From: Lepidodermella squamata
Taxonomy: Eukaryota; Gastrotricha
Direction: 5' to 3'
DNA: 64,000 nucleotides
Assembly (NCBI GenBank): GCA_047495785.1
Contig: JBLDXI010000010.1
Coordinates: forward strand, 2,356,001-2,420,000
Shown here: positions 33,101 through 43,718 of the stretch, one piece after another
Numbering within the stretch: the stretch's first letter is position 1
Layout: the number at the start of each line of letters is the position of its first letter
The notes under the pieces: generated by a model
Databases searched by the model: none
Told to the model about the DNA's origin: nothing
Seen by the model: the letters and a program-made list of their open reading frames with translations, nothing else
Made by a program: the position numbers and the translations under genes

Positions 33101-33203
33101 GGTACGGCAATAGCAATTTCGCAGAAGACAGCTTCTCGCTCGCTACGAAGCCGAAAAACATTGCTCCGAGCCAGAAATGTAAACATAGTTTGAGCAATTT
33201 CAT
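27111..33203 (-). CDS. NUP210: nuclear pore membrane glycoprotein gp210, 3 exons
   Basis: Exons 32756-33203, 27490-32703 and 27111-27358 join in frame (5910 nt, 1969 aa; vertebrate gp210 is about 1890). gp210 is a single-pass membrane nucleoporin whose large lumenal domain rings the pore in the perinuclear space. A signal peptide opens the protein (LLKLCLHFWLGAMFFGFVAS). Strong gp210 signatures follow: CYRWYSSKPGVVSVEP, CSQKAVV, KSRELYLEDSPEPF and, across intron 1, FSTLGGLPFEW. The lumenal part has repeated Ig-like/BIG2-type strands (for example SSDNKIATVDSTGLVRSV). One membrane helix lies at about 1850-1870 (LIVAYIVIAVLLLLLAVQL). The third exon adds an 80-residue Pro/Ser/Arg-rich cytoplasmic tail (PLRAPATPPRLSPVSG). 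Reading straight through the donor at 27489 would instead give a stop after a few residues. Confidence 0.95.
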
Positions 33204-34507
33204 CTATAGTAACCAACGATGAGATAGACAATTAGCTTCCCGATTTTGAAGGGAGATGGGAGATGCAAGGTGCAATGCGTCAAATTCTAAATTATAGACT
33301 ACTTATAGCCTTAGTCGACAATACTATAATGCCGCAATCAGCTACCAGTTTCCAGGTGCCTGAAATCGTAATTCTCAAGTATTATTACAATTACATATTA
33401 CACTGTGCCAGTTGATTGATTCAAGCTTAATAGCCGAAGACTTGGCTATTTGCCAGAAGAGCGTCCGAGTACCAAGTATTTTGTTGTCATTAAGCAAATA
33501 TCAAACATAAGACATGTTCAAGAGTGAAGAGGGCACTTGAGGGGCGTGATTCGCACTTCCGGGTATAGGAGGGCCAAGAAGCTGCTGTAAACACGCACGT
33601 CCATTTTCGCGCCAAAATTTTCAAAAGATCCCGCGTGTATTTAATTTGTTTGTCAACTTTTAAAATACATAATGCGTAAAATCATTTAATAAGTCAATTA
33701 AACATAAATACATAAATTTAATATTTGGAAAATAACATTTCAAAATTAATGAAGGGTGTGAGAAGGTAGAGAGTGTTACTGCGGGGATAGATGAACCAGC
33801 TTTTGATGCCCACCCTCGATGCTCTCGCGAGCTCGTTGCGTAAAAGTTAGGTCGGCCTCCAAAGACCAGGAATGCGCTATGACCATGAATGATTGAGCGA
33901 ATGAAATATATCGGAAGCTTAACGTTTGGCGTCTCCCTTTGTTCTGGGAGACATCAAACCATGTACTCATGTTGAACCTTAATCATTAATCAGCTGTTTT
34001 GAGTTCTTGTAAGCTCATTATCCAAATCGTGAAGTAGCGATAGGTGATCATGGTTTTTAAGAATTACAATCTGAATAGTGAATTTATGGTATAGGTGATT
34101 GTCTATTCCTTTACTGCTGAGAACCATGGTTCTTGCTGCTCTGATCTGCCGTATGATTGTGCTGTTCAGTTCAGCTCAGCTCTAGAATTTAGTATTTGTT
34201 ACTGCCACCAACCGTTAACTACGAAAATTCTCAGCTCAGAGCTCAGACCAGTTAATGAACTAGGAGTATGTTCATATTTCATATTTTTTCTATCAATAGC
34301 CTCGAGATACGATGGGAGACATATCACATACATATCGACTGGCTCCGCCAAGCTTTTTGAGTCTACTGACAGACTATTAGCACCCATTCTATTGAACTCT
34401 GAATGTGAATATAATTTTTGTGGATTAGGTGTATCATCGATTTATTGCAATGATGATATGATTTAACGAATCTAATCTTCGAACCTGGAGGTGATTTTAC
34501 CGGAATC
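33204..34507. other. intergenic, divergent NUP210/PTEN promoter region
   Basis: 1.3 kb between divergent starts. No gene recognised; short ORFs on both strands lack motifs. Confidence 0.5.
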
Positions 34508-36004
34508 ATGGCGAATCGGTTGAAGGAGCTTGTCAGTAAGAACAAGCGCCGCCATCGTGAAACAGTGCTTCCAAACTTGAAGTTCGATCTCGATCTGACG
34601 TACATCTTGCCGAACGTCATCGCTATGGGCTTTCCTGCCAGCAAACTCGAGGGCATATACCGAAATCACATTGACGATATTGTCAAGTTTTTGGAGTCCA
34701 AACATCGTGACCATTACAAAGTTTATAATCTTTGCTCCGAGCCAAATCGTCAGTACAACCCTGCAATATTTCAAAATCGCCTATCCGTTTACCAGTTTGA
34801 CGACCATCATCCGCCTCAATTGACTCAAGTAGGCGAATTTTGCGAAGATGTTGAGCAGTGGCTTGCTCAACATCCAGAAAATGTTGCGGCTATTCATTGT
34901 AAAGCTGGCAAGGGTCGAACTGGTGTTATGATTTGCTCGTACTTGGTTCATCGAAAGAAATTTTCTTCAGCACACGACGCCTTAGCTCACTACGACACAA
35001 CTCGCACGCAGAATGGACGCGGCGTTACCATACCAAGTCAGCGTCGTTACGTTCATTACTATGCGTATCTACTGACTAAAAATCTAACTTATCACCCCGT
35101 TCCGCTTATTCTCGACAGTATTCGCCTTCAGTTTCACATGCCCAGCCAATCTGCGCTGGGCGGTGGCCATGTCAGCATGCTTCACCATTCCGGGTCTGCA
35201 TCAAATCACCTTAACCCTGAAGTGGGGTTCTCGTTTTCTAACGTTTTCTTCGAAATAATGGCCGTCGACGGTTCTTTATACTGCTCATCCTTATCACCGC
35301 CAATTGAAGACAGCGCGAATAACGTCACATCTGGTCAAGGAGGTCAAGAAATGCAACCCGAGTCCGAAATGCCTCGTCCTGCCTATACATCGCCAATTTA
35401 CGAAGTTTCAAAGCAAGAGCATGTACACGGGCGCGTACTAATTCAAGTTCAACCGCCACTCATCGTCTCTGGTGACATTCGAGTGAATTTTTACTCTCGG
35501 AATAAAGTTAAGGGCAAAGAGCCGCTATTTCACTTTGCCTTCAACACGTATTTTACTACAATAACCGACCTCGAAAATCCGAAACCGGATACTCAGTCGC
35601 AATGCCCGTGTCCGATTCACAGTTTAGCGACGCAGATAGGCGAGGATGAGGACGCGGCTGATTACCCGATAATTCTCAAATTCTCTAAAAATCAACTCGA
35701 TAAAGCGTGTAAAGATTCTGGCCACAAAATCTTCCCGCCCACATTCGAAGTCGCGTGCATTCTCTCGCTGCCGAATGCCAATGTCATGCAGAGTTTGCCG
35801 GCGTCGTTCGGTGCCGCGAAATCTTCTCGCGAGAAAAGCGATGAGCTCAACAGCAACGCCTGCGGGTGTTCTTACACTACCGAGGAAACTAACGTTCTTC
35901 CGAGTAACGACGCGTCCTGCATGGAACTGGACGCGATTTCTAACAACAACAACAATAATAACAATAATAGCGATTCGAGTTCCAGTGCCGGAAGTCCTGT
36001 ATGA
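34508..36004 (+). CDS. PTEN: PTEN phosphatidylinositol 3-phosphatase
   Basis: A 498-residue single-exon protein that removes the 3-phosphate of PIP3 and so opposes PI3K/AKT signalling at the plasma membrane. The N-terminal basic PIP2-binding motif (KNKRRHRE) precedes FDLDLTYILPNVIAMGFPAS. The WPD-like loop is DDHHPP (D99). The P-loop HCKAGKGRTG carries the catalytic C131 and the two lysines specific to PTEN. The TI loop is VTIPSQRRYVHYY. The C2 domain follows (about 195-440) with insertions relative to the 403-residue human protein. The tail has an Asn run (about 478-487) and ends in SSAGSPV, hydrophobic at the last position, so a weak PDZ ligand is possible. eIF1 follows on the same strand after 380 bp. 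Confidence 0.96.
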   Translation: MANRLKELVSKNKRRHRETVLPNLKFDLDLTYILPNVIAMGFPASKLEGIYRNHIDDIVKFLESKHRDHYKVYNLCSEPNRQYNPAIFQNRLSVYQFDDHHPPQLTQVGEFCEDVEQWLAQHPENVAAIHCKAGKGRTGVMICSYLVHRKKFSSAHDALAHYDTTRTQNGRGVTIPSQRRYVHYYAYLLTKNLTYHPVPLILDSIRLQFHMPSQSALGGGHVSMLHHSGSASNHLNPEVGFSFSNVFFEIMAVDGSLYCSSLSPPIEDSANNVTSGQGGQEMQPESEMPRPAYTSPIYEVSKQEHVHGRVLIQVQPPLIVSGDIRVNFYSRNKVKGKEPLFHFAFNTYFTTITDLENPKPDTQSQCPCPIHSLATQIGEDEDAADYPIILKFSKNQLDKACKDSGHKIFPPTFEVACILSLPNANVMQSLPASFGAAKSSREKSDELNSNACGCSYTTEETNVLPSNDASCMELDAISNNNNNNNNNSDSSSSAGSPV

Positions 36005-36384
36005 TTTGTAATTATAAGTGATGTCAGAGAAACGAGCTATTTTTGTATGTTTTTTTTTCTTGTTTGAGGGAGAAGGAATGAGAACCTATCAAAATCTTAG
36101 AGATCGAACTCTTTAGATTGTGTCAATAGCTTGCATGGTTTTCGTCTAACGTACTTCTCTTCTTCTTTTGTTTAATTTCCAGATAATAATACTAATAATT
36201 ATGTCATCTAAACAAAGAAATAATTTGTCTAGCCCCTTTTTATATCATTGTCTGGCGATATGCGATGCGAGTGAAATTGAATGTTGAAAAAGCAGAAGAA
36301 ACAAATTATTTGTGTTAAAAAAAGCGAAAAATATATTAACTACTGTTGTCTCATTTTTTCTTAGGTCTATTATTTGAAATAATT

Positions 36385-36732
36385 ATGGGTGAAATCCAGA
36401 ATTTGAACACTTTCGACCCGTTTGCCGACGTGAAATCCGACGGAAATGCGTTGGACGCTGAGACCGTGCAACAGGAGGCTATTCACATTCGTATTCAGCA
36501 GCGTAACGGTCGCAAAACCCTGACGACAGTGCAAGGCATTTCGCCATCGTATGATTTGAAGAAAATTGTCAAATACTGCAAGAAGGAATTTTGCTGCAAC
36601 GGAACCGTCGTCGAGCACCCCGAGTACGGCCAGGTTATTCAGTTCCAGGGCGATCAGAGGCAAAATATTAAGGAGTTTTTAATACGTATCAAACTGGCGT
36701 CGAGTGATCAGGTGAAAGTTCACGGTTTCTAA
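36385..36732 (+). CDS. EIF1: translation initiation factor eIF1 (SUI1)
   Basis: 115 residues, matching eIF1 (113 in human) along its length: NLNTFDPFADV, IHIRIQQRNGRKTLTTVQGI, KKIVKYCKKEFCCNGTVV, EYGQVIQFQGDQRQNIKEFL. eIF1 sits near the P site of the 40S subunit and enforces AUG selection. The start at 36385 fits the family. A strong 3' splice-site-like sequence (TTTTTTCTTAG) ends at 36364, 20 bases before the ATG, so the mRNA probably has a spliced or trans-spliced leader. Candidate AATAAA signals are at 36778 and 36893. Confidence 0.97.
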   Translation: MGEIQNLNTFDPFADVKSDGNALDAETVQQEAIHIRIQQRNGRKTLTTVQGISPSYDLKKIVKYCKKEFCCNGTVVEHPEYGQVIQFQGDQRQNIKEFLIRIKLASSDQVKVHGF

Positions 36733-36892
36733 GCTTCAATCAAGTCTCCTCCACAACAGAAAAATGGCCGAAAAAATAATAAACCATCGTTCATCATCTC
36801 TGTGCGCTTGGTGTCTCTTGCTCTCTCTTTCTCGCGGAAAAAATTAAGTTTAAAAAATGATTGCTAACAAACCATGACTGTGGAAAGTTGAA

Positions 36893-36903
36893 AATAAAAT
36901 AAA
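36893..36903 (+). terminator. polyadenylation signals of eIF1
   Basis: Two overlapping AATAAA hexamers. The opposing signal for MADBUB (AATAAA on minus, 36929-36934) is about 30 bases away, so the convergent transcripts nearly touch. Confidence 0.5.
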
Positions 36904-36928
36904 ATCGTAGATCGAAATATTTTGGCAG

Positions 36929-36934
36929 TTTATT
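36929..36934 (-). terminator. polyadenylation signal of MADBUB
   Basis: AATAAA on minus, 133 bases past the MADBUB stop codon. Confidence 0.5.
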
Positions 36935-37066
36935 GTCTCGTAAAATGGTCTATGAAACAAGTTATTAATAACGGTGGGCTATCAACTTAGCGGCTATTAA
37001 TCATAATAGTATAAAATTGGCTAAAACCGGTGAGCAGTCGAATACGCAGTAAAAACCGCAGTGTTT

Positions 37067-40000
37067 TCAGCTGGCGTGGTAGGCTTCTTTCATAGTGGTC
37101 ATGATGGCGCTCTGGCTCGCCGTGTAAGCGGTTATCATTTTTTCAACGAAACGGGCCTCGAATCGCTCGCGGAGTGATTTCACGTCCGGCTGGTGGTCAC
37201 AGTCTGGAATGTTGAGCAGTTGATCGAATAGCATTTCCCATAAATCGTTGTTGTGCCAATACCTTGAAAAATTTAGAAAACATAGTAATAGGATCAAGAA
37301 CTGAGAAATTCCATCAGAAGTAAATAAAGTTTTGAATTTTAAGGAAGTTTTCAAAATTCTCGGCTTACCTTTTGAGTTTCTTGCCAATACGCCACCTGCC
37401 TTCAGGCCCGGATTCATCGCTCCATGATACACGCATGTACTCGAGGAAATACAGCACATGCACAGTCCCAGCCAAGCCGAAATAGTCTGCCTGGTAAGTC
37501 CACGGCCGGTCGGTCCTCATTTCGATGCAATCAAAGCCAGACGTCGCAACCTTGGCCAAAAACGCCGTACCAGGCGGGAATAGCGACATGTCAATCGACC
37601 GGCCGAAATCAATGACGCGAATCGAAGCGTCACGGGGCGGGAAAACGACCTGTTCACCGGCGCTGTTTCGAGTTAAACGGGGCAGTTCGGGCAGGCCGAG
37701 GAACAGCACGTTGTCTGGTTTCAGATCAGCGTGGACGATGTGGCACTGGTGAATGGCTTCCATAACGCGCAGTAGCTCGATTGTGATGTACATAGCCGCT
37801 GCCTCAGACAGCTCGAGTCGATGCTCTCGAGCTTTGTTGACCAAATTCTTTACAAATAACAAGAGCTTTAGTCCTCATGCATTTTCCATAATTTCTCGGA
37901 ATTAATTTCCGAGCTCTAATCAACAATTATGAAAAATTGAGCGGAAAAAAGTAGACTGATTTTCCATCCAAATTTGATTAGACACATTTCGAACACCTAA
38001 TTAAATACCCCAAAAATGTATTTACAAAACCAGAAAAATTCCGCGTGATTCAACAAAATTATTCTATTAATTGAAAAAGCTTCTACAATTCGGTTTCGCT
38101 TGTAAATATTTAATTTTCAAAATATATAGCCGCTGCCTTAATTCGTGTAAATTTTGAAAATATTCATCAAGATTTCAACTTGTTGATCAAGTATTCAATT
38201 TTAATTTCCCCGAGACTTTTCATTTACAATACCCGGGTTCACGAAAAATCGCGAAATTCTAACCATTTGTGGCATAGAGCGTCAAGTCTGGAATTTTCCT
38301 ATTTTTTTCTTGATTTGACCAACTTTTAACTTTCTCATCAGTTCAATTTAATTTTCAAAAATGTGAATAGTTTACCAGAAGAGGACCATATCGCACGTGT
38401 TGGAGAGCATAGCACGAGCCATCAGCGTAGATGAAGGCCCGTTCAATTTCCATGACACCATCAAGAACCGACTGAACCTTGATTTTGCGCTGCAAACGTT
38501 GCCTCAACTCGTTGAGAATCAGAAACTCCCATTTACAGGCCGGCGCTTGAAACTTCAACGCATACAGCTTTTTCGTATCAACCTCCCGCGCAGCTACAAC
38601 AGCGGCGAACGCGCCAGAGCCGACTTTGAAAGCGTACGTCATCGAATAACCCGGGGCGAGCTGCACCATTTTGCCAACAGTCGACTGGCGAGACGAGCCG
38701 GAGAAAAAATTCGGCATTTTCATGTCCGGAATAACGACATAACTCGGCAATTTCTTCAACGATGGCTCGTATTTCTGCACGAATTTCGCGACCAACTCGT
38801 CGGAGAACGGGTCAGTCGGGTCGATTTCTCGCAAGCACGAGTAGGTTTTGTCCTGGAAAGCGACAGACTGCTGAAGTTGCGAATAGGCAACAAATTTTTC
38901 GACGTCGATGTGGTGGTAAGATTTCTGCATTTCGCAATTCATAGTCGGCAGGGCGACGCTGGATTCTTCCGAAATCGCCTGCTGCCCGGTGTTGTTCGAC
39001 TCCCAAATCGCGGATAGGCCCGATTCGCGAACTGTATGCAGCGCTGAGTGCATAGCCATAGTCGATCCGCCGGAAGAACTTGACTCTGACCGTTCTTGAA
39101 GCGGCGGCATTGTCGAAATTCTAGCGGTTATACTTTGCCGCTTGCCGACAGGGCGTTTCGGGATGTTTTGCATGGAAACGGGCGGTTTATTCGTTGCGAT
39201 TAGCATCGGTTCGTCGTCATCTTCGCCGTCCAAATCGCCGAAATCCGGCCCCTGGCCCGGGTTCAACACGTTACAATCAACGTATTGCGTGGAGCAAAAT
39301 TTAGGCTGGACTTTATTCGGGTTGAAATCGATGGTATTCGTGAAACTGAACCGGTTGTTGTTATTCTCACCCGGCATAGGGAAATCAACGATTCCAGAGC
39401 ATTCTGCAATGCCGTCTGGGAATAGGTCGGTTTTCGACCTTTTTTGACTCGGACTCTTGGTTGAGCTAGATGATTCAGAACTATCGTCATTTATCACGAC
39501 AAAACCTGAAGAAACCGACTCGTCTGACCGTGACTTGAGGGCTAATCGCTTCTGAGGCTGCTGATTTTGGTTCTGAGCGAAAGAATCTTCGAACATAACA
39601 AAGTCGGGCTCTTTCTCCTGCAGGCCAAATTTTTTCGCAGGTTGAGCGGGTGGTTTATCAGCGAATGAATCTTCGTACACAAAATCAGGCTCTGGCTCGA
39701 GTCTTGGCTTCAATCCGATCGCTTTTTGGCTAGATTGGGGCGGGTTTTGCGCGAAACTTTCTTCATAAGCGACGAAGTCAACTTTAGGAGCTTCAGGCCG
39801 ATATGCGGCTGATTCGTTCATCATGCTGTCCTGAAATGCGACGTAATTTTGCGATTTTTCACTTGCGATCGTTTCGTTTTGGCTCAGACCAAACGGCGGC
39901 GGGCAGGCGGCTTGAGACGGACCGCGGAAAGCTTCGGATAAAATTCGGTTCAAACAGTCGTATTGAGTCGTAGAAAGTTTATTCGTCTGATTTCCGTCCC

Positions 40001-41751
40001 GGCCTTGAGACATTGATGACGAAACATCGGCGTCAGAAACGTCGTGGCTCAACCGCTCGGCTTCGGTCGTCATTTCAGCCGGGTTCGGGTTGATAGTTGC
40101 CGACCAGCTATCTTCAGCGTTGTTGCTAGGCACCATCATACTATCAGCCAGAGCAGTTTTCCCTAATAACCGCTGATTCGTGTTAGATAAACCGCGGCGA
40201 GAGACTTCTGCGTTCAAAGCCATGGTCATATCAGCGAGGTTATCATGAAACTTCGCCTCTTCGTCATCGTCCCTGCCGAGTAAACCATCGATTTCAGTGG
40301 TTTGCGGTACGCTTTTCAGGGCTAAGTTCTTCACTTTCGTGGCGACCTCCTGCGCTTTCTTCGCCTCGGCCAAAATGTGATCAGCTCGCAGTTCTTCGAA
40401 ACTCATCTCGCCAACTGGGCCGTTAATAATTGCGTCTTCGTTGAACATGAAACGCACATTTCCATCCTGGCCTTCTTTCGAATCGGTCGATTTTTTCTCC
40501 GATGATTTAGCGCCCAGCAAATTGTCACCATCATCTGCCTCTTCGTCATCCTTCCTCTGGCGAAGGGCTGACTGGTTGAGGACAATTGTAGGCTTTGACG
40601 CTGAAACATTTGCAGCGTCAATTGATTCATCGATGTAAACCTGAAACGTCGAGGAAGGCACTTTAGGCTTTGATTTCACTGCTTGATTGCTCGGTTTCGG
40701 CGGGATAATCGATGGCTTAGCCCACTGCTCGGCTTTTTGAGAATTCTCCTTATCAGGATTATGTTTTACCGGTACGACGTTACTTGCTGGCGCAGCTGTA
40801 GCCGCGGTAAACGCGGGATTGACTTGACTAGGCCGCCTCGGTTGATCCGCACTGTGAACTGAGAAACTCTGACTAGGTCGCTGCTGCTGACCCTGCGCTT
40901 TTTCGACTTCAACGGGCCTCTTAACGCGAACAACACTATCTTCTGGTGGGACGTATTGGGCTTTTTGCGTTGGAGCGCCTTGTTGCTGTAGCGGTTGGCG
41001 ACGATCAGTTGCTGAGCTCTCCTCACCCCGCATCATCTCTTCAATTGTCCGCAAAGCCATTCGATCTTCGAATAAGTTTTTCTCTTTTTCGAGTTTAGCA
41101 CGAGGTTCAGCTTTCATCTCCAGGCCTTTGGTAAAAACAGTGGCCGCTTGCGGGTATGAAGCACTCGCCTCCAGTGCATTCGCCCATGAGATGAAGAAAT
41201 CAGCGTGAGTTGTACCGATGCGGTTTTGGTACATGTAGTTGTACAGATCGCAATATGAGTTCTCGCTAACATACTTACAACTTCGACCATCCGCTTCGAT
41301 CTAAATTAGGAGCACGTGTATAATTAGGGATTACATAACTGCAGGGTACTCACGTATTTTATCAGCACTTTCATGAATTTGTAATTGTCATAGAACGCTT
41401 TGTCTTCCTTCAACTTGTGAAAGCAACGCCTCGCATTCACCTTGATATACTTCTTTCCACCCTGAGGAAACGTGTTCTCCAACCAGCAAATAAGACTGGA
41501 ACACAAGTATAAGACATTCAAAATGACCAGAAATCGGAAATTTCTTACTCATAATAAGCATTGAGCAGCTCCTCTTTGTTGTTAGCATTTTCTACTATAC
41601 GATCTTGAAAGCCGCGCCACTCCTTCAGACGTGACTCTTTCCAGTCAGCACTCTCTTCACCCAACGCAGCATTCAGAACATTAACATCTCGACCAGTTTT
41701 CATGGGAAGGATATTCTCCTTTGAGAGCTCCCATTGAGCACTTTGAGCCAT
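37067..41751 (-). CDS. BUB1: MADBUB: spindle-checkpoint kinase (BUB1/BUBR1), 5 exons
   Basis: Exons 41549-41751, 41354-41495, 38376-41300, 37369-37847 and 37067-37262 join in frame (3945 nt, 1314 aa). It has the ancestral combined layout. KEN box 1 (WELSKENILP, residues 11-13) is followed by the TPR region (NTFPQGGKK, IEADGRSCKYVSENSYCDLY, ATVFTKGLEMKAEP). Then come KEN box 2 (PDKENSQ, 299-301), an ABBA motif (FQVYID, 334) and the BUB3-binding GLEBS motif (GEMSFEELRA, about 413-422). Four to five further ABBA-like repeats lie at 601-720. The C-terminal kinase keeps its catalytic residues: ALK (K1031), HADLKPDN (D1131, N1136), VIDFG (D1170). It should both inhibit APC/C-Cdc20 and phosphorylate at kinetochores. 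The start at 41751 has a good context (TTAAAATGG); an in-frame upstream ATG exists. Confidence 0.94.
37848..38375 (-). other. BUB1: MADBUB intron 3, 528 bp
   Basis: AT-rich intron splitting the kinase domain between YGPLL and NLVNKAREH. Nothing else recognised. Confidence 0.6.
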
Positions 41752-42552
41752 TTTAATAATGCCTAGAATTGAAGAGTACATTTTAAAATTTTCAAGCCCC
41801 GCAATCGTGGCGAAATCCATCGCCAAGAGAACATTCAAGGGCTACAAATTAAAACAGAGCGTCGAAAAAATTGATTAGGTATCGGAAACGAGAATGAAAA
41901 TTGAAGACTACATGGACAATCAATATTTCTGATTTCTCACAAAGCCTAGTGCCATTAAAACGACAACACTGTTAATGATCGATAACTGTAACTCCCAACG
42001 ACAACGACTCCAATCCCAACGACCAAACTTAAAACTTGAAGCCCAATATATAAATTGCGATATTTCGCAACATCACTGTGGCCTTCAGCATACCCTCCGA
42101 CAGCAGAGCCCTAGCGTCGTTCCTGAAACCGAATCGCCGTTCCAAGGCGATATCCGATATCGGGCGATAGGTCGTCGAAGAACCAGAGTTTTCAATGGTT
42201 TGGCCGCTGAGATCGGACGGACTATACAAGCGCGAACCCGCAAAATTTCAAATTTTTAGTTTGACATTATTTTAATATCACATTTCTTTAGGTGGTAAAT
42301 TGTGTAGTTTGACACAAATTTATTGATTGTATCTTTTATGCATCACGTGACCGATGTGTCATCTGCGTCTCAGTTTTCCTGAGCTCAGGTATCCAAGCGC
42401 GCCGCGATACAGGTTAGTGCTGCAAGTTAACTGACCTTTGTTTGTTTGTTGTTGATTGCATAATTGGCGATATATTCCTCGACGCTTTTTGTTGAAATCA
42501 GCAGCTTTACGTGTTATCTGCTTGATCTCGTATTAATTGTTGCTCTGTTTGA
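41752..42552. other. intergenic, divergent MADBUB/DES1 promoter region
   Basis: 800 bp between divergent starts. A 66-codon minus ORF (42029-42229) has ordinary-looking composition but no recognised motif. It could be a 5' exon, but no in-frame splice to MADBUB was found. Confidence 0.45.
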
Positions 42553-43718
42553 ATGGGTAATCAGTTTGCTCGATCCGATTTTGAATGGGTTTATTCTGAC
42601 CAGCCGCATGTTGATCGGCGGAAGGAGATTCTCAAGAAGCATCCCGAGGTTAAGCGGCTAATGGGCCAGGATCACTTGACCACTGTTCTTGTCACTCTTG
42701 AGGTCATCATGCAATTGATAATCGCCTATATTTTACGTGACGCTCCATTGTCTTCTATTTTCATTGTGGCGTATTGTTTGGGAGGCACAATTAACCACTC
42801 ATTGGTTCTATCGCTCCATGAAATATCTCACAACTTGGCCGCCGGCCAAGCGAAACCATGGCTCAATAGGCTCATCGGTATTTGGGCTAATTTACCTGCT
42901 GGCATTCCTGCATCGGTTTCCTTCAAGAAGTATCATCTGGACCATCACAAGTTTCTTGGAGATTATAACATGGATCCGGATTTGCCTCACCCGTTGGAAG
43001 CATGGTTTTTCCGTAACGGATTCGGGAAGGTCATTTGGCTCTTCTTGCAAACGGCCTTTTACTCACTCCGTCCTTTATTCCGAGTTCCCAAGCCGCCAAC
43101 ATATTGGGAAGTAGTCAATGCCATCATTCAGATAGCCTTTGATGCAGTTTGGATATACTTTGTCGGGTTCCGGTCGTTGTTTTACATGATGGTAAGCACT
43201 ATTCTCGGGATGGGCTGGCATCCGATAGCAGGTGAGTACTTCCTTAGATTCGCTTTGAGCTTTCTTCAAATTGTCTTTAATAGGGCATTTCATTGCCGAG
43301 CACTACATGTTTGTGAAAGGGTACGAAACCTATTCGTATTACGGACCTTTGAATGCAATCACATTCAATGTTGGTTATCACATGGAGCATCATGACTTCC
43401 CCAACATTCCCTGGACTAAATTGCCTGAACTTCGCCGCATTGCTCCTGAATTCTATGATCCTCTGCCTCAGCATGAATCATGTTAGTTTTTTGCATAGCT
43501 TCGGTTTTTTGTATGAATCATTACTTACAGGGGTCAAGGTACTATTTGAATTTATTACTAAAAACGATATGGGACCATTCAGCCGCATTAAACGAGAACA
43601 AACAAAACCGGAATGGTCTGGCCTGAAATCTGATCACTCAGCTTGTTGCAGGCGACCTGATCCGTCTTCAGAGCATTTGTGTGACTGTGGTTCCGCTCTA
43701 ACTGATACTAGTCGGTAA
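42553..43718 (+). CDS. DEGS1: sphingolipid delta4-desaturase DES1, 3 exons
   Basis: Exons 42553-43231, 43284-43481 and 43531-43718 (1065 nt, 354 aa), introns 52 and 49 bp. DES1 is an ER membrane di-iron enzyme converting dihydroceramide to ceramide. The N-terminus [19 protein letters not shown] matches the family, with Gly2 available for myristoylation. The three histidine boxes are HEISH (89-93), HLDHH (128-132) and HMEHH (259-263). Conserved [15 protein letters not shown] and the W restored at junction 2 (SWVKVLFEF) confirm the splicing. After SRIKREQ the protein runs about 40 residues beyond the vertebrate end, with a Cys-containing tail (CC ... CDCG) shared with the second copy. Hydrophobic helices fit a four-pass topology. 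Confidence 0.95.

Noticed and set aside
42029-42229. 66-codon minus ORF upstream of MADBUB
   Set aside because: Plausible composition, but the only good donor (GTATGC) does not join in frame to the MADBUB first exon and no family is recognised.
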